Shown here: positions 1 through 8,536 of the stretch, piece after piece
Position numbering within the stretch: the first letter of the stretch is position 1
Layout of the letters: every line of letters begins with the position of its first letter
From: Bradyrhizobium sp. CCBAU 51765
GTDB taxonomy: Bacteria; Pseudomonadota; Alphaproteobacteria; Rhizobiales; Xanthobacteraceae
Direction of reading: 5' to 3'
NCBI RefSeq assembly: GCF_015291725.1
Contig: NZ_CP030038.1
Location: forward strand, 8,297,001-8,361,000
Length of the DNA stretch: 64,000 nucleotides
The notes under the pieces: generated by a model
Seen by the model: only the letters and a program-made list of their open reading frames with translations
Database searches by the model: none
Told to the model about the DNA's origin: nothing
Position numbers and translations under genes: made by a program

Positions 1-611
1 GTGCGCGGCCAGATGTAGTCGGAGCCGATGAAGAAGAAGGTCTTCGCGCCCTTCTCCTTGGCGATCCAGTTCAGGCCGGCGAGAATCTGCTGGGTCGCCT
101 CCTGGCCGGTGTAGATCACGTTCTTGGACTGCTCGAGGCCTTCGTAGAAGGTCGGGTAATAGAGCATGCCGTTATACTGCTCGACGACCGGCAGCACCGC
201 CTTGCGCGAGGCCGAGGTCCAGCAGCCCATGATGGCCGCGACCTTGTCGTTGACCAGCAGCTTCTTGGCCTTTTCGGCGAAGGTCGGCCAATCGGAGGCG
301 CCGTCTTCCTGGATGAACTTGATCTTGCGGCCGAGGACGCCGCCGGCCGCGTTGATCTGCTCGATCGCGAGCTTTTCGGCCTCGATCGAGCCGGTCTCGG
401 AGATCGCCATGGTGCCGGTCGCCGAGTGCAGGATGCCGACCGTGACCTCGGTGTCGGTGACCGCAAGACCCGTGGTGTTGACCGCCGAGGTCGCCGGGGC
501 CTGCGCAAAGGACGCCCGCGGCAGCATCGTGATAGCCGGCACGGCCGCCATCCCCATCAACAATTTGCGCCGAAGCGGCGACAATAGGCCCTTGTTTGCT
601 TCGTCTGACAT
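1..611 (-). CDS. urtA: Urea ABC transporter substrate-binding protein UrtA (partial, C-terminus cut)
   Basis: Periplasmic binding protein that delivers urea to the UrtBCDE ABC permease. The first 203 codons are present and the rest lies beyond the left edge. The N-terminus has a twin-arginine-like signal (LRRKLLMG at about residues 13-20) ending near a SFAQ cleavage region. It is followed by the stretch GILHSATGTMAISE, which is typical of UrtA rather than of branched-chain amino acid binding proteins, and later by FFFIGSDYIWPRT. The start is the ATG complementary to 609-611. The gene diverges from a transporter-histidine kinase gene, which suggests that the two-component pair controls urea uptake; that link is inference. 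The family call is firm. Confidence 0.9.
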   Translation of the reverse strand, partial: MSDEANKGLLSPLRRKLLMGMAAVPAITMLPRASFAQAPATSAVNTTGLAVTDTEVTVGILHSATGTMAISETGSIEAEKLAIEQINAAGGVLGRKIKFIQEDGASDWPTFAEKAKKLLVNDKVAAIMGCWTSASRKAVLPVVEQYNGMLYYPTFYEGLEQSKNVIYTGQEATQQILAGLNWIAKEKGAKTFFFIGSDYIWPR

Positions 612-683
612 GAGCACCCCACTTTTGTTCGAGAACGCGCTATTGGTGGCCGTGAGGATGGCTCGAATTTATGCAGCGCAAGC

Positions 684-701
684 ATACGCAAGATCGCGTA
701 T
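684..701. promoter_or_regulatory. Inverted repeat between urtA and the sensor kinase gene
   Basis: ATACGC, six bases, then GCGTAT form a perfect 6-bp inverted repeat in the 169-bp divergent intergenic region. It lies about 73 bp upstream of the urtA start and 80 bp upstream of the kinase start, a sensible place for an operator. No regulator has been matched to it. TGCACC, half of an NtrC-like site, follows at 703-708, but its second half is poor. Confidence 0.35.
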
Positions 702-780
702 ACTGCACCGCAAAATGCCGACGTAGGCTTCTGGTACGGAATTTGCGAGGGGTCCGGGTCCGTATCGGGAGTGGGGTTCA

Positions 781-3700
781 GTGGCAGGGCGGCAGCGAAT
801 AGACCGCGTCAGGCGCCAGTACAACCAATGGGTCGCCAACCAGACTCTGGAAGACTACGCCCTGCGCTTCACCGCCAAGAGCGCACGCCGCTGGTCCGCC
901 GCCCGCGTCGCCAACACGGCGCTTGGCGCGATCTCGTTCCTGGCAATGGAGGCGATCGGCGGCACCATCACGCTGAACTATGGCGTCACCAATGCGACTG
1001 CCGCCATCCTCGTGGTCTCGATCATCATCTTCTGCTGCGGGGTGCCCATTGCGTATTATGCGGCCAAGTGCGGCATCGACATCGACCTGCTGACGCGGGG
1101 AGCCGGCTTCGGTTACATCGGCTCGACGGTCACCTCGCTGATCTACGCTTCCTTCACCTTCATCTTCTTTGCGATCGAAGCCGTGATCCTCGCGTCCGCG
1201 CTCGAAATGTGCTTCGGGATTCCGCGGCCGGTCGGCTATCTCATCAGCGCCGTCGTCATCATCCCACTGGTGGCCTACGGCATCACGCTGATCAGCCGCT
1301 TCCAATTGTGGACGCAGCCCTTATGGGTGATCCTTCACATCATTCCGTTCGCGGCGATCGCCTGGCACAACCCACACTCCTTCACGGAGTGGCGCAAGTT
1401 CTCGGGCGAGCACGGCGACCTCAACGGACATTTCGATCTGTTGCTGTTCGGCGTTGCGGCCTCGGTGGTGTTTTCCCTGGTGGCGCAGATCGGCGAGCAG
1501 GTCGACTTCCTGCGCTTTCTCCCCCGCGACCGCCGCGCCTCGAGGGTTTCCTGGTGGATTGCGCTGATGAGCGCAGGACCGGGCTGGATCGTGCTCGGCG
1601 CGCTGAAGCTCCTGGCCGGCTCGTTTCTCGCCTTCTTTGCGCTCAGCCACGGCGTGCCGCCCGAGGAGGCCGCCGAGCCGGCGCATATGTATCTCGAAGC
1701 GTTCCGCTATGTGCTGTCGCAGCCCGAGCTCGCACTGGCGTTGACCGGCACCTTCGTGATCCTGTCGCAGGTCAAGATCAACGTCACCAACGCCTATGCC
1801 GGCTCGATCGCCTGGTCGAACTTCTTCTCGCGTTTGACCCACAGCCATCCCGGGCGCGTGGTCTGGCTGGTCTTCAACGTCATCGTGGCACTGCTGTTGA
1901 TGGAGATCGGCGTCTACAAGGCTCTGGAGCAGACGCTGGCGCTCTATTCGAACGTCGCAATCGCCTGGGTCGGCGCGCTGGTCGCTGATCTCGTCGTCAA
2001 CAAGCCGCTTGGATTGCGACCGCAGCAGATCGAATTCAAGCGCGCGCATCTCTACGACATCAATCCTGTCGGCGTCGGCGCGATGACGATCGCAACCATC
2101 GTCTCCATCAGCGCCTTTTACGGCCTGTTCGGACCTACCGCGAAGGCGCTGTCGGCCTTCATAGCACTCGCCGTGGCCTTCCTCGCCGCGCCGTTGATTG
2201 CCTGGGCCACGGACGGCAAGTACTACATCGCACGCAAGCCGAAGCGGAGCTGGCAGAACCTCGAGGCGATCCAGTGCTGTATCTGCGAGCACGCGTTCGA
2301 GCCGGAGGACATGGCCTCCTGCCCCGCCTACGCCGGCCCGATCTGCTCGCTGTGCTGTTCACTGGACGCGCGCTGCCACGATCTCTGCAAGCCGCACGCT
2401 CGAATTCAGGCGCAGGTTTCGGAGACGCTGGGCAAGCTGATGCCGCAACCGATCTACGCCCGGATCAACTCGCAGCTCGGCCACTATATCGGCGTGTTCG
2501 TGGTCTCCGCCGGCCTGGTCGCCCTGGTGCTGGGACTGATCTATCTGCAGACGTCGGCGAGCGTCCATGGCGAGAACGAGCTCGTCTCGGACGTGCTGTG
2601 GAAGGTGTTCTTCTCGCTCAGCATCATCATCGGCGTGGTTGCCTGGCTGTTCGTGCTGGCGCAGCAGAGCCGCCGCGCCGCCGAGGCCGAGACGCGGCGG
2701 CAGACCACGCTGCTGATCCAGGAGATCGACGCGCACAAGCGCACCGATGCCGAGCTCCAACGTGCCAAGGAGGTCGCCGAATCCGCCAATTTGGCCAAGA
2801 GCCGCTACGTGGTGGGCCTGAGCCATGAGCTGCGCTCGCCGCTGAACGCGATCAGCGGCTATGCCCAGCTGCTCGAGCAGGATACGACACTGGGCCCGAA
2901 GCCGCGCGACCAGGTCCGCGTCGTCCGCCGCAGCGCCGACCACCTGTCCGGCCTGATCGACGGCATTCTGGACATCTCCAAGATCGAGGCGGGGCGGCTG
3001 TATCTGTCGCGCGACGAGGTGCGCCTCGGCGAATTTCTCGAGCAGCTCGTCGGCATGTTCCGCCTTCAGGCCGCGGCCAAAGGCGTCGATTTCGTGTTCA
3101 GGCGGCCGGCGTCGCTGCCACTCGTGGTCTATGCGGACGAGAAGCGGCTGCGTCAGGTGCTGATCAACTTGCTCTCGAACGCCATCAAATTCACCCAGTC
3201 AGGCAGCGTGCAGTTCGTCGTGCACTATCGCAGCCCCGTCGCCGAGTTCGAGGTGATGGACACCGGCCCGGGCATCCGGGGCGACGATCTCGAACGCATC
3301 TTCGCGCCTTTCGAGCGCGGTGCGCTTGGCGTCTCGCAGCCGCAGACCGGGACCGGCCTCGGCCTCACCATCAGCCGCCTGCTCGCCGGCGTGATGGGCG
3401 GCGATATCAAGGTCGTGAGCACGGTCGGCACCGGCTCAACGTTCAAGGTCAAGATTCTGCTCTCGGAGGTCACCAATCCGCAACGCATCGCGCCGGTCGA
3501 GGCCCCGGTCTCCGGCTATCACGGCGCGCGCAAGACGATCCTCGTCACCGACGACGACCCCGTGCACCGCGATCTCCTGCGCGAGGTGCTGACCCCGCTC
3601 GGTTTCATCCTGCTCAGCGCGCCGGACGGCGCCGGCTGCCTCGCGCTGGCACAGCATTGCCGGCCCGATCTGTTCCTGCTCGACATCTCGATGCCTGCCA

Positions 3701-4152
3701 TGGACGGCTGGACCGTCGCCGAGGCCTTGCGCGCGAGCGGCCATCACCAGGCGCGCATCCTCATGGTGTCGGCAAGCGCGTTGGAGGCGCACGGCGCTCC
3801 GCTGGCGCAACCCTTCCACGACGGCTATCTGATGAAGCCGATCGACATCCCGCGGCTCCTGGAAACGATCCGCCAGCTGCTCAAGATCGAATGGCAATAC
3901 GGCTCGGACGAGATCGCGGTACCGTTCTGGCGTCCCGAGACCGGATCGAAGCCGCCGGTGCGGCACATCGAGGCGCTGATCGGGCTCGGCCAGATCGGCT
4001 ACGTCAGGGGTATCCAGTTGAAGCTGGACGAGATCGGCAGCGAACATCCTGAGCATGCCGACTTCGTCGCGCAGATGCGGTCGCTGGTCGATCGCTTCGA
4101 TCTCGACCAGTACATGGCCACATTGAAGACGTTGCACGCGTATGAACATTGA
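781..4152 (+). CDS. Transporter-fused hybrid histidine kinase (NCS1 permease-like, HisKA, HATPase, receiver)
   Basis: A 1123-residue membrane sensor. Residues about 30-490 resemble the nucleobase-cation symporter-1 family (cytosine, allantoin and hydantoin permeases), with many hydrophobic segments. Residues about 498-540 form a dense cysteine cluster (CCIC, CSLCC, CHDLC). Two more membrane segments follow at about 565-640. The kinase core has SHELRSPLN (phospho-acceptor His at about 682), an N box LLSNAIKF, DTGPGI and GTGLGLTI. A C-terminal receiver domain has its Asp at about 968 (LLDISMPAMDG). The GTG start at 781 follows GGGAG. The last 11 bp overlap the next response regulator gene. A transport domain fused to a kinase recalls CbrA, which uses a different transporter family. 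The sensed ligand is unknown; a nitrogen compound is inferred from the urtA neighbour. Confidence 0.9.
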   Translation: MAGRQRIDRVRRQYNQWVANQTLEDYALRFTAKSARRWSAARVANTALGAISFLAMEAIGGTITLNYGVTNATAAILVVSIIIFCCGVPIAYYAAKCGIDIDLLTRGAGFGYIGSTVTSLIYASFTFIFFAIEAVILASALEMCFGIPRPVGYLISAVVIIPLVAYGITLISRFQLWTQPLWVILHIIPFAAIAWHNPHSFTEWRKFSGEHGDLNGHFDLLLFGVAASVVFSLVAQIGEQVDFLRFLPRDRRASRVSWWIALMSAGPGWIVLGALKLLAGSFLAFFALSHGVPPEEAAEPAHMYLEAFRYVLSQPELALALTGTFVILSQVKINVTNAYAGSIAWSNFFSRLTHSHPGRVVWLVFNVIVALLLMEIGVYKALEQTLALYSNVAIAWVGALVADLVVNKPLGLRPQQIEFKRAHLYDINPVGVGAMTIATIVSISAFYGLFGPTAKALSAFIALAVAFLAAPLIAWATDGKYYIARKPKRSWQNLEAIQCCICEHAFEPEDMASCPAYAGPICSLCCSLDARCHDLCKPHARIQAQVSETLGKLMPQPIYARINSQLGHYIGVFVVSAGLVALVLGLIYLQTSASVHGENELVSDVLWKVFFSLSIIIGVVAWLFVLAQQSRRAAEAETRRQTTLLIQEIDAHKRTDAELQRAKEVAESANLAKSRYVVGLSHELRSPLNAISGYAQLLEQDTTLGPKPRDQVRVVRRSADHLSGLIDGILDISKIEAGRLYLSRDEVRLGEFLEQLVGMFRLQAAAKGVDFVFRRPASLPLVVYADEKRLRQVLINLLSNAIKFTQSGSVQFVVHYRSPVAEFEVMDTGPGIRGDDLERIFAPFERGALGVSQPQTGTGLGLTISRLLAGVMGGDIKVVSTVGTGSTFKVKILLSEVTNPQRIAPVEAPVSGYHGARKTILVTDDDPVHRDLLREVLTPLGFILLSAPDGAGCLALAQHCRPDLFLLDISMPAMDGWTVAEALRASGHHQARILMVSASALEAHGAPLAQPFHDGYLMKPIDIPRLLETIRQLLKIEWQYGSDEIAVPFWRPETGSKPPVRHIEALIGLGQIGYVRGIQLKLDEIGSEHPEHADFVAQMRSLVDRFDLDQYMATLKTLHAYEH

Positions 4153-5062
4153 GTCGAAGAAGCGCGACGTCGCGCTCGTTGTCGATGACTCTCCGGAGAC
4201 GCTGCGGCTGCTCACCGACGCGCTCGACGGCGCCGGCATGACGGTCATGGTGGCGCTCGACGGCGCCGCGGCGATGCGCATCATCGAGCAGATCACGCCC
4301 GACATCATTCTGCTCGATGCCGTGATGCCCGGCATCGACGGCTTCGAGACCTGCCGCCGGCTCAAGCGCGATGCCGGTCTCGCCAACGTGCCCGTGATCT
4401 TCATGACGGGCCTTGCCGAGACCGAGCACATCGTGCGCGGGCTTGAAGCTGGCGGCGTCGACTACGTGACCAAACCGATCGTGATCGAGGAAATGCTGGC
4501 GCGCATCCGCGTCCATCTCGGCAATGCCCGGCTGACCCAGAGCGCGCGCACCGCGCTCGACGTCTCCGGCCGGTTCCTGTTCGCGGTCAACCGCCAGGGC
4601 AACGTGCTGTGGGCGACGCCGCAGGCGCAGAAACTGCTGTCCGACCATCACGGCGCGCAGGCCGACGATTTCGCCCTGCCGCCAGCGCTGCTGCAATGGC
4701 TGGAGCAGGCCAGGGCCAAGGGCAGCTCGAAGTCGCAAGGAGCTTCCTTGCCCGACAATCCGCAACTTCGGCTCTTCTACATGGGTGAGACCGCGCCGAA
4801 CGAATTCCTGCTGCGGCTCTCCAGGGAATCCGGCACCGCTCTGCCACCCGAATTCACCAGCGAGCTCGGCCTCACCACGCGCGAGGGAGAGGTTCTGGCC
4901 TGGCTCAGCAAGGGCAAGACCAACCGCGACATCGCGCAGATTCTGGGCCTCAGCCCGCGCACGGTCGACAAGCATCTCGAGCAGATCTACGCCAAGCTCG
5001 GCGTGGAGAACCGGACGGCCGCGGCGGCCATTGCGGCGAATGCGACGAGGCGGAATTCGTAG
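4142..5062 (+). CDS. Response regulator, receiver plus LuxR-type HTH
   Basis: A 306-residue DNA-binding response regulator. Residues 8-125 are a receiver domain with acidic pair VVDD and phospho-acceptor Asp59 (ILLDAVMPGIDG). A middle region near 140-170 (RFLFAVNRQGNVLWATPQA) looks like a small PAS-type domain. The C-terminal 65 residues are a LuxR/NarL helix-turn-helix (LTTREGEVLAWLSKGKTNRDI, then SPRTVDKHLEQIYAKLGV). The ATG overlaps the end of the kinase gene by 11 bp, so the two are translationally coupled and almost certainly form one phosphorelay. The target is not shown; urtA and its operon are the obvious candidate. Confidence 0.92.
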   Translation: MNIESKKRDVALVVDDSPETLRLLTDALDGAGMTVMVALDGAAAMRIIEQITPDIILLDAVMPGIDGFETCRRLKRDAGLANVPVIFMTGLAETEHIVRGLEAGGVDYVTKPIVIEEMLARIRVHLGNARLTQSARTALDVSGRFLFAVNRQGNVLWATPQAQKLLSDHHGAQADDFALPPALLQWLEQARAKGSSKSQGASLPDNPQLRLFYMGETAPNEFLLRLSRESGTALPPEFTSELGLTTREGEVLAWLSKGKTNRDIAQILGLSPRTVDKHLEQIYAKLGVENRTAAAAIAANATRRNS

Positions 5063-5106
5063 CGGCGGTGCGAATGAGTTGGAGCGCCGCTAGCCCAGCC
5101 AACAGT

Positions 5107-5251
5107 GTCGTCCCGGACAAGCGAAGCGGCGCGCAGATCCGGGACCCATAGCCACAGGGAGATATTTGGCGAAGACTCGGAGTGGCCAGCTCACTCTATA
5201 ACCATCGCCTGAGAGCATGGGTCCCGGGCTCGCTTCGCGCCCCGGGACGAC
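5107..5251. repeat. Dispersed intergenic inverted repeat (GTCGTCCCGG type)
   Basis: The element opens with GTCGTCCCGG, closes with CCGGGACGAC, and carries internal CCGGGACCCAT and ATGGGTCCCGGG arms, so the transcript could fold into one long hairpin. It fills the gap between two convergent genes. Related ends occur at 10660, 47872, 57553 and 63180. Confidence 0.7.
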
Positions 5252-5296
5252 AGCGGAGTGTGTGGCGATCGCTAACCGCCCCTTACGTCGGGATCT

Positions 5297-6799
5297 TCAA
5301 TTGTAAACGAACGCCTTGTCGTCCAGGTCCGTCTTCGGGATCTCGTCCTTCTCGGTCCAGTAATCCTGGCTATGCTGCCATTCCGGCTTGTCGCCGCGCT
5401 TGGGCAAGAGGTCCATGTTGCGCATCATGTAGCCGGGATTGAAGTTCTCCGGATCGATCCAGGGCAGGATCGGCATGTTGTGGTCCTCGGGACGCAGCTT
5501 GACCTCGACCTTCCTGGCACCTTTCGCCTTCATGTGTCCGAGCAGCCTGCAGACGAAATCGGCGACGAGGTCGACGCGTAGCGTCCAGCTGGCGCGGAAG
5601 TAGCCGAACACCCAGACCATGTTGGGCACGCCCGTGAACATCATGCCGCGATAGGTGACGGTGTCGCCAAAAGCGAGCGGCTTGCCGTCGATCTCGAACG
5701 CGATGTCGCCGAGCGCGGCGAGGTTGAACCCGGTCGCGGTGACGATGATGTCGGCCTCGAGCACCTTGCCCGATTTGAGCTGGATGCCGTTCTCGACGAA
5801 GCATTCGATCTCGTCGGTCACGACCGAGGCCTTGCCGCTGGCGATGCCCTTGAACAAATCGGCATCCGGCACGAAGGCGATGCGCTGCCGCCACGGCCGG
5901 TATTTCGGCGTGAAGTGGGTCTCGACGTCGTAGTCCGGGCCGAGCACGGCGCTGATCTGGCCGATCAGCTCCTTCTTGACCTGCTCGGGCTTGGACACGC
6001 AGAGCTTCGTGAACGCATCCTGCTCGAACAGGATCTTGCGCCGCACGATCTCATGGATCCAGGCTTCGTCGACCTGAAGCCGGCGCAATTCTTCCGCGAT
6101 CTCGATGGCGTTGCGGCCCAGGCGGAAGTAAGTCGGCGAGCGCTGCAGCATGGTGACATGCGCGCATTGGTCCGCGATGTTCGGCACCAGCGTTGCCGCC
6201 GTCGCGCCCGAGCCGATCACGACCACCTTCTTGTTGGTAAGGTCGATATCATCGGGCCAGGTCTGGGGATGGACGATGCGGCCCTTGAAGCGGTCCATGC
6301 CCTTCCATTGTGGCGTGTAGCCTTCCGAATGGCGATAATAGCCCTGGCACATCCAGAGGAAGTTGGCGGTGAAGATCTTCGGCTCGCCGGTGTCGGTCGT
6401 CACCGCCTCGATGGTCCAGAGATTCTGCTCGCTCGACCAGCTCGCCGAATTGATCTTGTGCTTGTAGCGGATGTGCCGCGCGATATCGTTGTCGTCGATC
6501 ACCTCTTTCATATAGGCGAGGATTTCCTCGGCGGTCGCGATCGGCGGGCCGACCCACGGCTTGAAGCTGTAGCCAAAGGTATGGAGATCGCTGTCGGAGC
6601 GAATGCCGGGATAGCGATGTGTGCTCCAGGTGCCGCCGAATGTTTCCTGCGTCTCCAGGATGACGTAGCTCGTGCCCGGAAGCTGCTTCTGGATGTGATA
6701 GGCGCTGCCGATGCCGGAGATGCCGGCGCCGACGATCAGCACGTCGAAATGTTCAGAAGCCTGTTTGGCCGTGGCGTGACTGCGAACAGCGACATTCAT
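5297..6799 (-). CDS. Flavin-containing monooxygenase, Baeyer-Villiger type
   Basis: A 500-residue cytoplasmic FAD- and NADPH-dependent monooxygenase. It shows the first Rossmann motif GAGISG (residues 24-29), FGGTWSTHRYPG near 54-65, and the Baeyer-Villiger fingerprint FKGRIVHPQTWPDD (171-184). The second nucleotide motif GSGATA is at about 196-201. Length and motif order fit group I Baeyer-Villiger monooxygenases, which insert oxygen next to a ketone. The substrate cannot be read from the sequence. The gene stands alone: its neighbours are a repeat-filled gap and a protease gene. Confidence 0.9.
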   Translation of the reverse strand: MNVAVRSHATAKQASEHFDVLIVGAGISGIGSAYHIQKQLPGTSYVILETQETFGGTWSTHRYPGIRSDSDLHTFGYSFKPWVGPPIATAEEILAYMKEVIDDNDIARHIRYKHKINSASWSSEQNLWTIEAVTTDTGEPKIFTANFLWMCQGYYRHSEGYTPQWKGMDRFKGRIVHPQTWPDDIDLTNKKVVVIGSGATAATLVPNIADQCAHVTMLQRSPTYFRLGRNAIEIAEELRRLQVDEAWIHEIVRRKILFEQDAFTKLCVSKPEQVKKELIGQISAVLGPDYDVETHFTPKYRPWRQRIAFVPDADLFKGIASGKASVVTDEIECFVENGIQLKSGKVLEADIIVTATGFNLAALGDIAFEIDGKPLAFGDTVTYRGMMFTGVPNMVWVFGYFRASWTLRVDLVADFVCRLLGHMKAKGARKVEVKLRPEDHNMPILPWIDPENFNPGYMMRNMDLLPKRGDKPEWQHSQDYWTEKDEIPKTDLDDKAFVYN

Positions 6800-6924
6800 T
6801 GTTGTTTCTATGCCTTGCTTGTTTTTGTGGCCGCCCTTGACCGGACGGCGCGTTTCCTCCGCGCCGGGCAGTTTCGCCCGCCGCGCTTCCGCTACAAAAT
6901 GACATAGATCAAGTCGCGGTCAAA

Positions 6925-7683
6925 TCACAGCGCCGCACCCCAGCTCCGCGCGGTCTGCAAAATCCAGTCGCGATAGAGCGTGAGCGGCGTGACGCCGGTC
7001 AATCCGCCGCAACCGGCGGCGCCGTTCGGCCCTGTCGACCAGCTGATGATCCCGACGAGCACGGGACCATTCGGCCTGTCCTCGAACACGGGGCCGCCGG
7101 AATCGCCGGTGCAGGCGCCAATTCCGTCGCGAACACCGTTGGTTACGGGATCAACCAGACGAATCTGGAGCGTGCCGGGCTGCCCGGTCGCAACGAGGCC
7201 GGCTACGCGCGTCGTGCCGCCGCTCTTGCCGTCACCGCGCACGGTGACGCCGATGCCGGCAATGACGAAGCGGCTGCCGACCTGAATTGGAATCGTCGGC
7301 GTGCCGACCGTCACCGTGGATTTTCCCTTGAGTGGAATATCCAGCTGCAGCAGCGCCACGTCGGCGGTGGCACGGTGCGCCTGCATGGCCTGCATGTTGA
7401 AATTCGGATGGATCGCAACGGCGCGGACGTTCAGCAATTGCGGCTGGCCGTCGGCGCCGCGATCGACGATCTTGTAGTCGGCGCCGGGCTGCACGCAATG
7501 GGCGACCGTCAACACCAGCCTCGGGGCGATCAGGCTGCCGGTGCAGAAATTGCCGCGCGAACCGACGATGGTGACGACGGCGCGCGCGACACCATCGGCC
7601 TGCGGCGTGCCGCCGCCGACGATGGCGTGGGCAGGCGTGGCGAGCAGCAGCGCTGCTGCGATGAACATGGCGAGCTTCTTCAT
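6925..7683 (-). CDS. Secreted trypsin-fold serine protease (S1 family)
   Basis: A 252-residue protein with a signal peptide (MKKLAMFIAAALLLATPAHA) followed directly by IVGG, the classical mature N-terminus of active chymotrypsin-fold proteases. The triad is visible as His62 (LTVAHC), Asp108 (DVALLQL) and Ser195 (GDSGGP). The residue six before the catalytic Ser, which is Asp in trypsin, is Gly here, so cleavage after Lys or Arg is not expected. The start at 7683 was preferred over the longer frame because the signal peptide begins there. The upstream extension has no such feature. Confidence 0.87.
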   Translation of the reverse strand: MKKLAMFIAAALLLATPAHAIVGGGTPQADGVARAVVTIVGSRGNFCTGSLIAPRLVLTVAHCVQPGADYKIVDRGADGQPQLLNVRAVAIHPNFNMQAMQAHRATADVALLQLDIPLKGKSTVTVGTPTIPIQVGSRFVIAGIGVTVRGDGKSGGTTRVAGLVATGQPGTLQIRLVDPVTNGVRDGIGACTGDSGGPVFEDRPNGPVLVGIISWSTGPNGAAGCGGLTGVTPLTLYRDWILQTARSWGAAL

Positions 7684-7790
7684 GGGAACACGCTTTGGCG
7701 ACAGCATCAGTGAAGGAGGGAGGCTTCGGACTGGCTCTTGCCGATACCGCATGCTAGCCCTCTTGGAAAGGAATTGACGAGGACAGGACA

Positions 7791-8426
7791 TTGACGATCG
7801 AGGCTGTGATCTTTGATTTTGGCGGCGTGCTGACGAGCTCACCATTCGAGGCGTTCACGCGGTTCGAGACCGAGCGCGGCCTGCCCATCGACATCATCCG
7901 GCGCACCAATGCCGCCAACCACCTGGAGAACGCCTGGGCCAAGTTCGAGCGGGCCGAGGTGGACATCGACACCTTCGACGAATTGTTCGCCGCCGAATCG
8001 CTCGCGCTCGGCGCAGAGGTGCGCGGCCGCGACGTGCTGCCGCTGCTGCAGGGCGACCTCCGCCCTGAAATGGTCGAGGCGCTGAAGCGCATCAAAGCGC
8101 AATTCAAGACCGGCTGCATCACTAACAACCTCCCGGCCAATGCGATCGGCAGCCTGACGGGACGCTCGCTTTACATCGCCGAAGTCATGGTGCTGTTCGA
8201 TCACGTCATCGAATCCGCCAAGATCGGACTGCGCAAGCCCGACCCGCGCATCTACCGGATGATGGTCGAGACGCTGAAGGTCGATCCGCAGAAGTGCGTC
8301 TATCTCGACGATCTCGGCGTCAATCTGAAGCCCGCGCGTCAGATGGGCATGACGACGATCAAGGTCACAGGCGGTGCCCAGGCGATTGCGGAACTCGAGG
8401 CGGCGACGGGATTGAAGCTGAGCTAG
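7791..8426 (+). CDS. HAD-superfamily hydrolase (HAD-IA type)
   Basis: A 211-residue protein with HAD motif I FDFGGVLTS (residues about 7-15), motif II ITNNLP near 109, and motif III/IV KPDPRIY...CVYLDDLGVN. The nucleophile Asp is present, but the second Asp of the usual DxD is Gly, as in the epoxide hydrolase N-terminal-like and YihX-like HAD groups, so the chemistry is open. The start is a TTG at 7791, preceded by GAGGA. It diverges from the protease gene. Confidence 0.85.
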   Translation: MTIEAVIFDFGGVLTSSPFEAFTRFETERGLPIDIIRRTNAANHLENAWAKFERAEVDIDTFDELFAAESLALGAEVRGRDVLPLLQGDLRPEMVEALKRIKAQFKTGCITNNLPANAIGSLTGRSLYIAEVMVLFDHVIESAKIGLRKPDPRIYRMMVETLKVDPQKCVYLDDLGVNLKPARQMGMTTIKVTGGAQAIAELEAATGLKLS

Positions 8427-8440
8427 CGCGCGTCATACTC

Positions 8441-8533
8441 CGTCATTGCGAGCACAGCGAAGCGTGCTCGCCAAAGCTCGCGGCGGAATGAAGTGGTGGG
8501 CACGGCGCAAGTGCGCCTTTGCCTACCCTACGA
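8441..8533. repeat. Fragments of two intergenic repeat families in tandem
   Basis: CGTCATTGCGAGCACAGCGAAG at the left belongs to the family seen complete at 29916 and 32574. GTGGTGGGCACGGCGCAAG to CCTACCCTACGA at the right is the second half of the family seen at 20995, 50837 and 60061. Both copies are incomplete and abut, between convergent genes. Confidence 0.6.
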
Positions 8534-8536
8534 GAG

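Noticed and set aside
612..780. A sigma-54 promoter for urtA
   Set aside because: No clear GG-N10-GC pair with the usual flanks was found on the minus strand.
781..4152. Long open frames on the opposite strand and in shifted frames throughout the window, for example opposite the kinase, mutS and glnD
   Set aside because: They mirror the real genes in high-GC DNA, show low-complexity Arg/Ala/Pro/Gly composition and lack recognisable domains.
5107..5251. CRISPR-like repeats
   Set aside because: The repeats are scattered singly in gaps, fold on themselves and have no regular spacers or cas genes.
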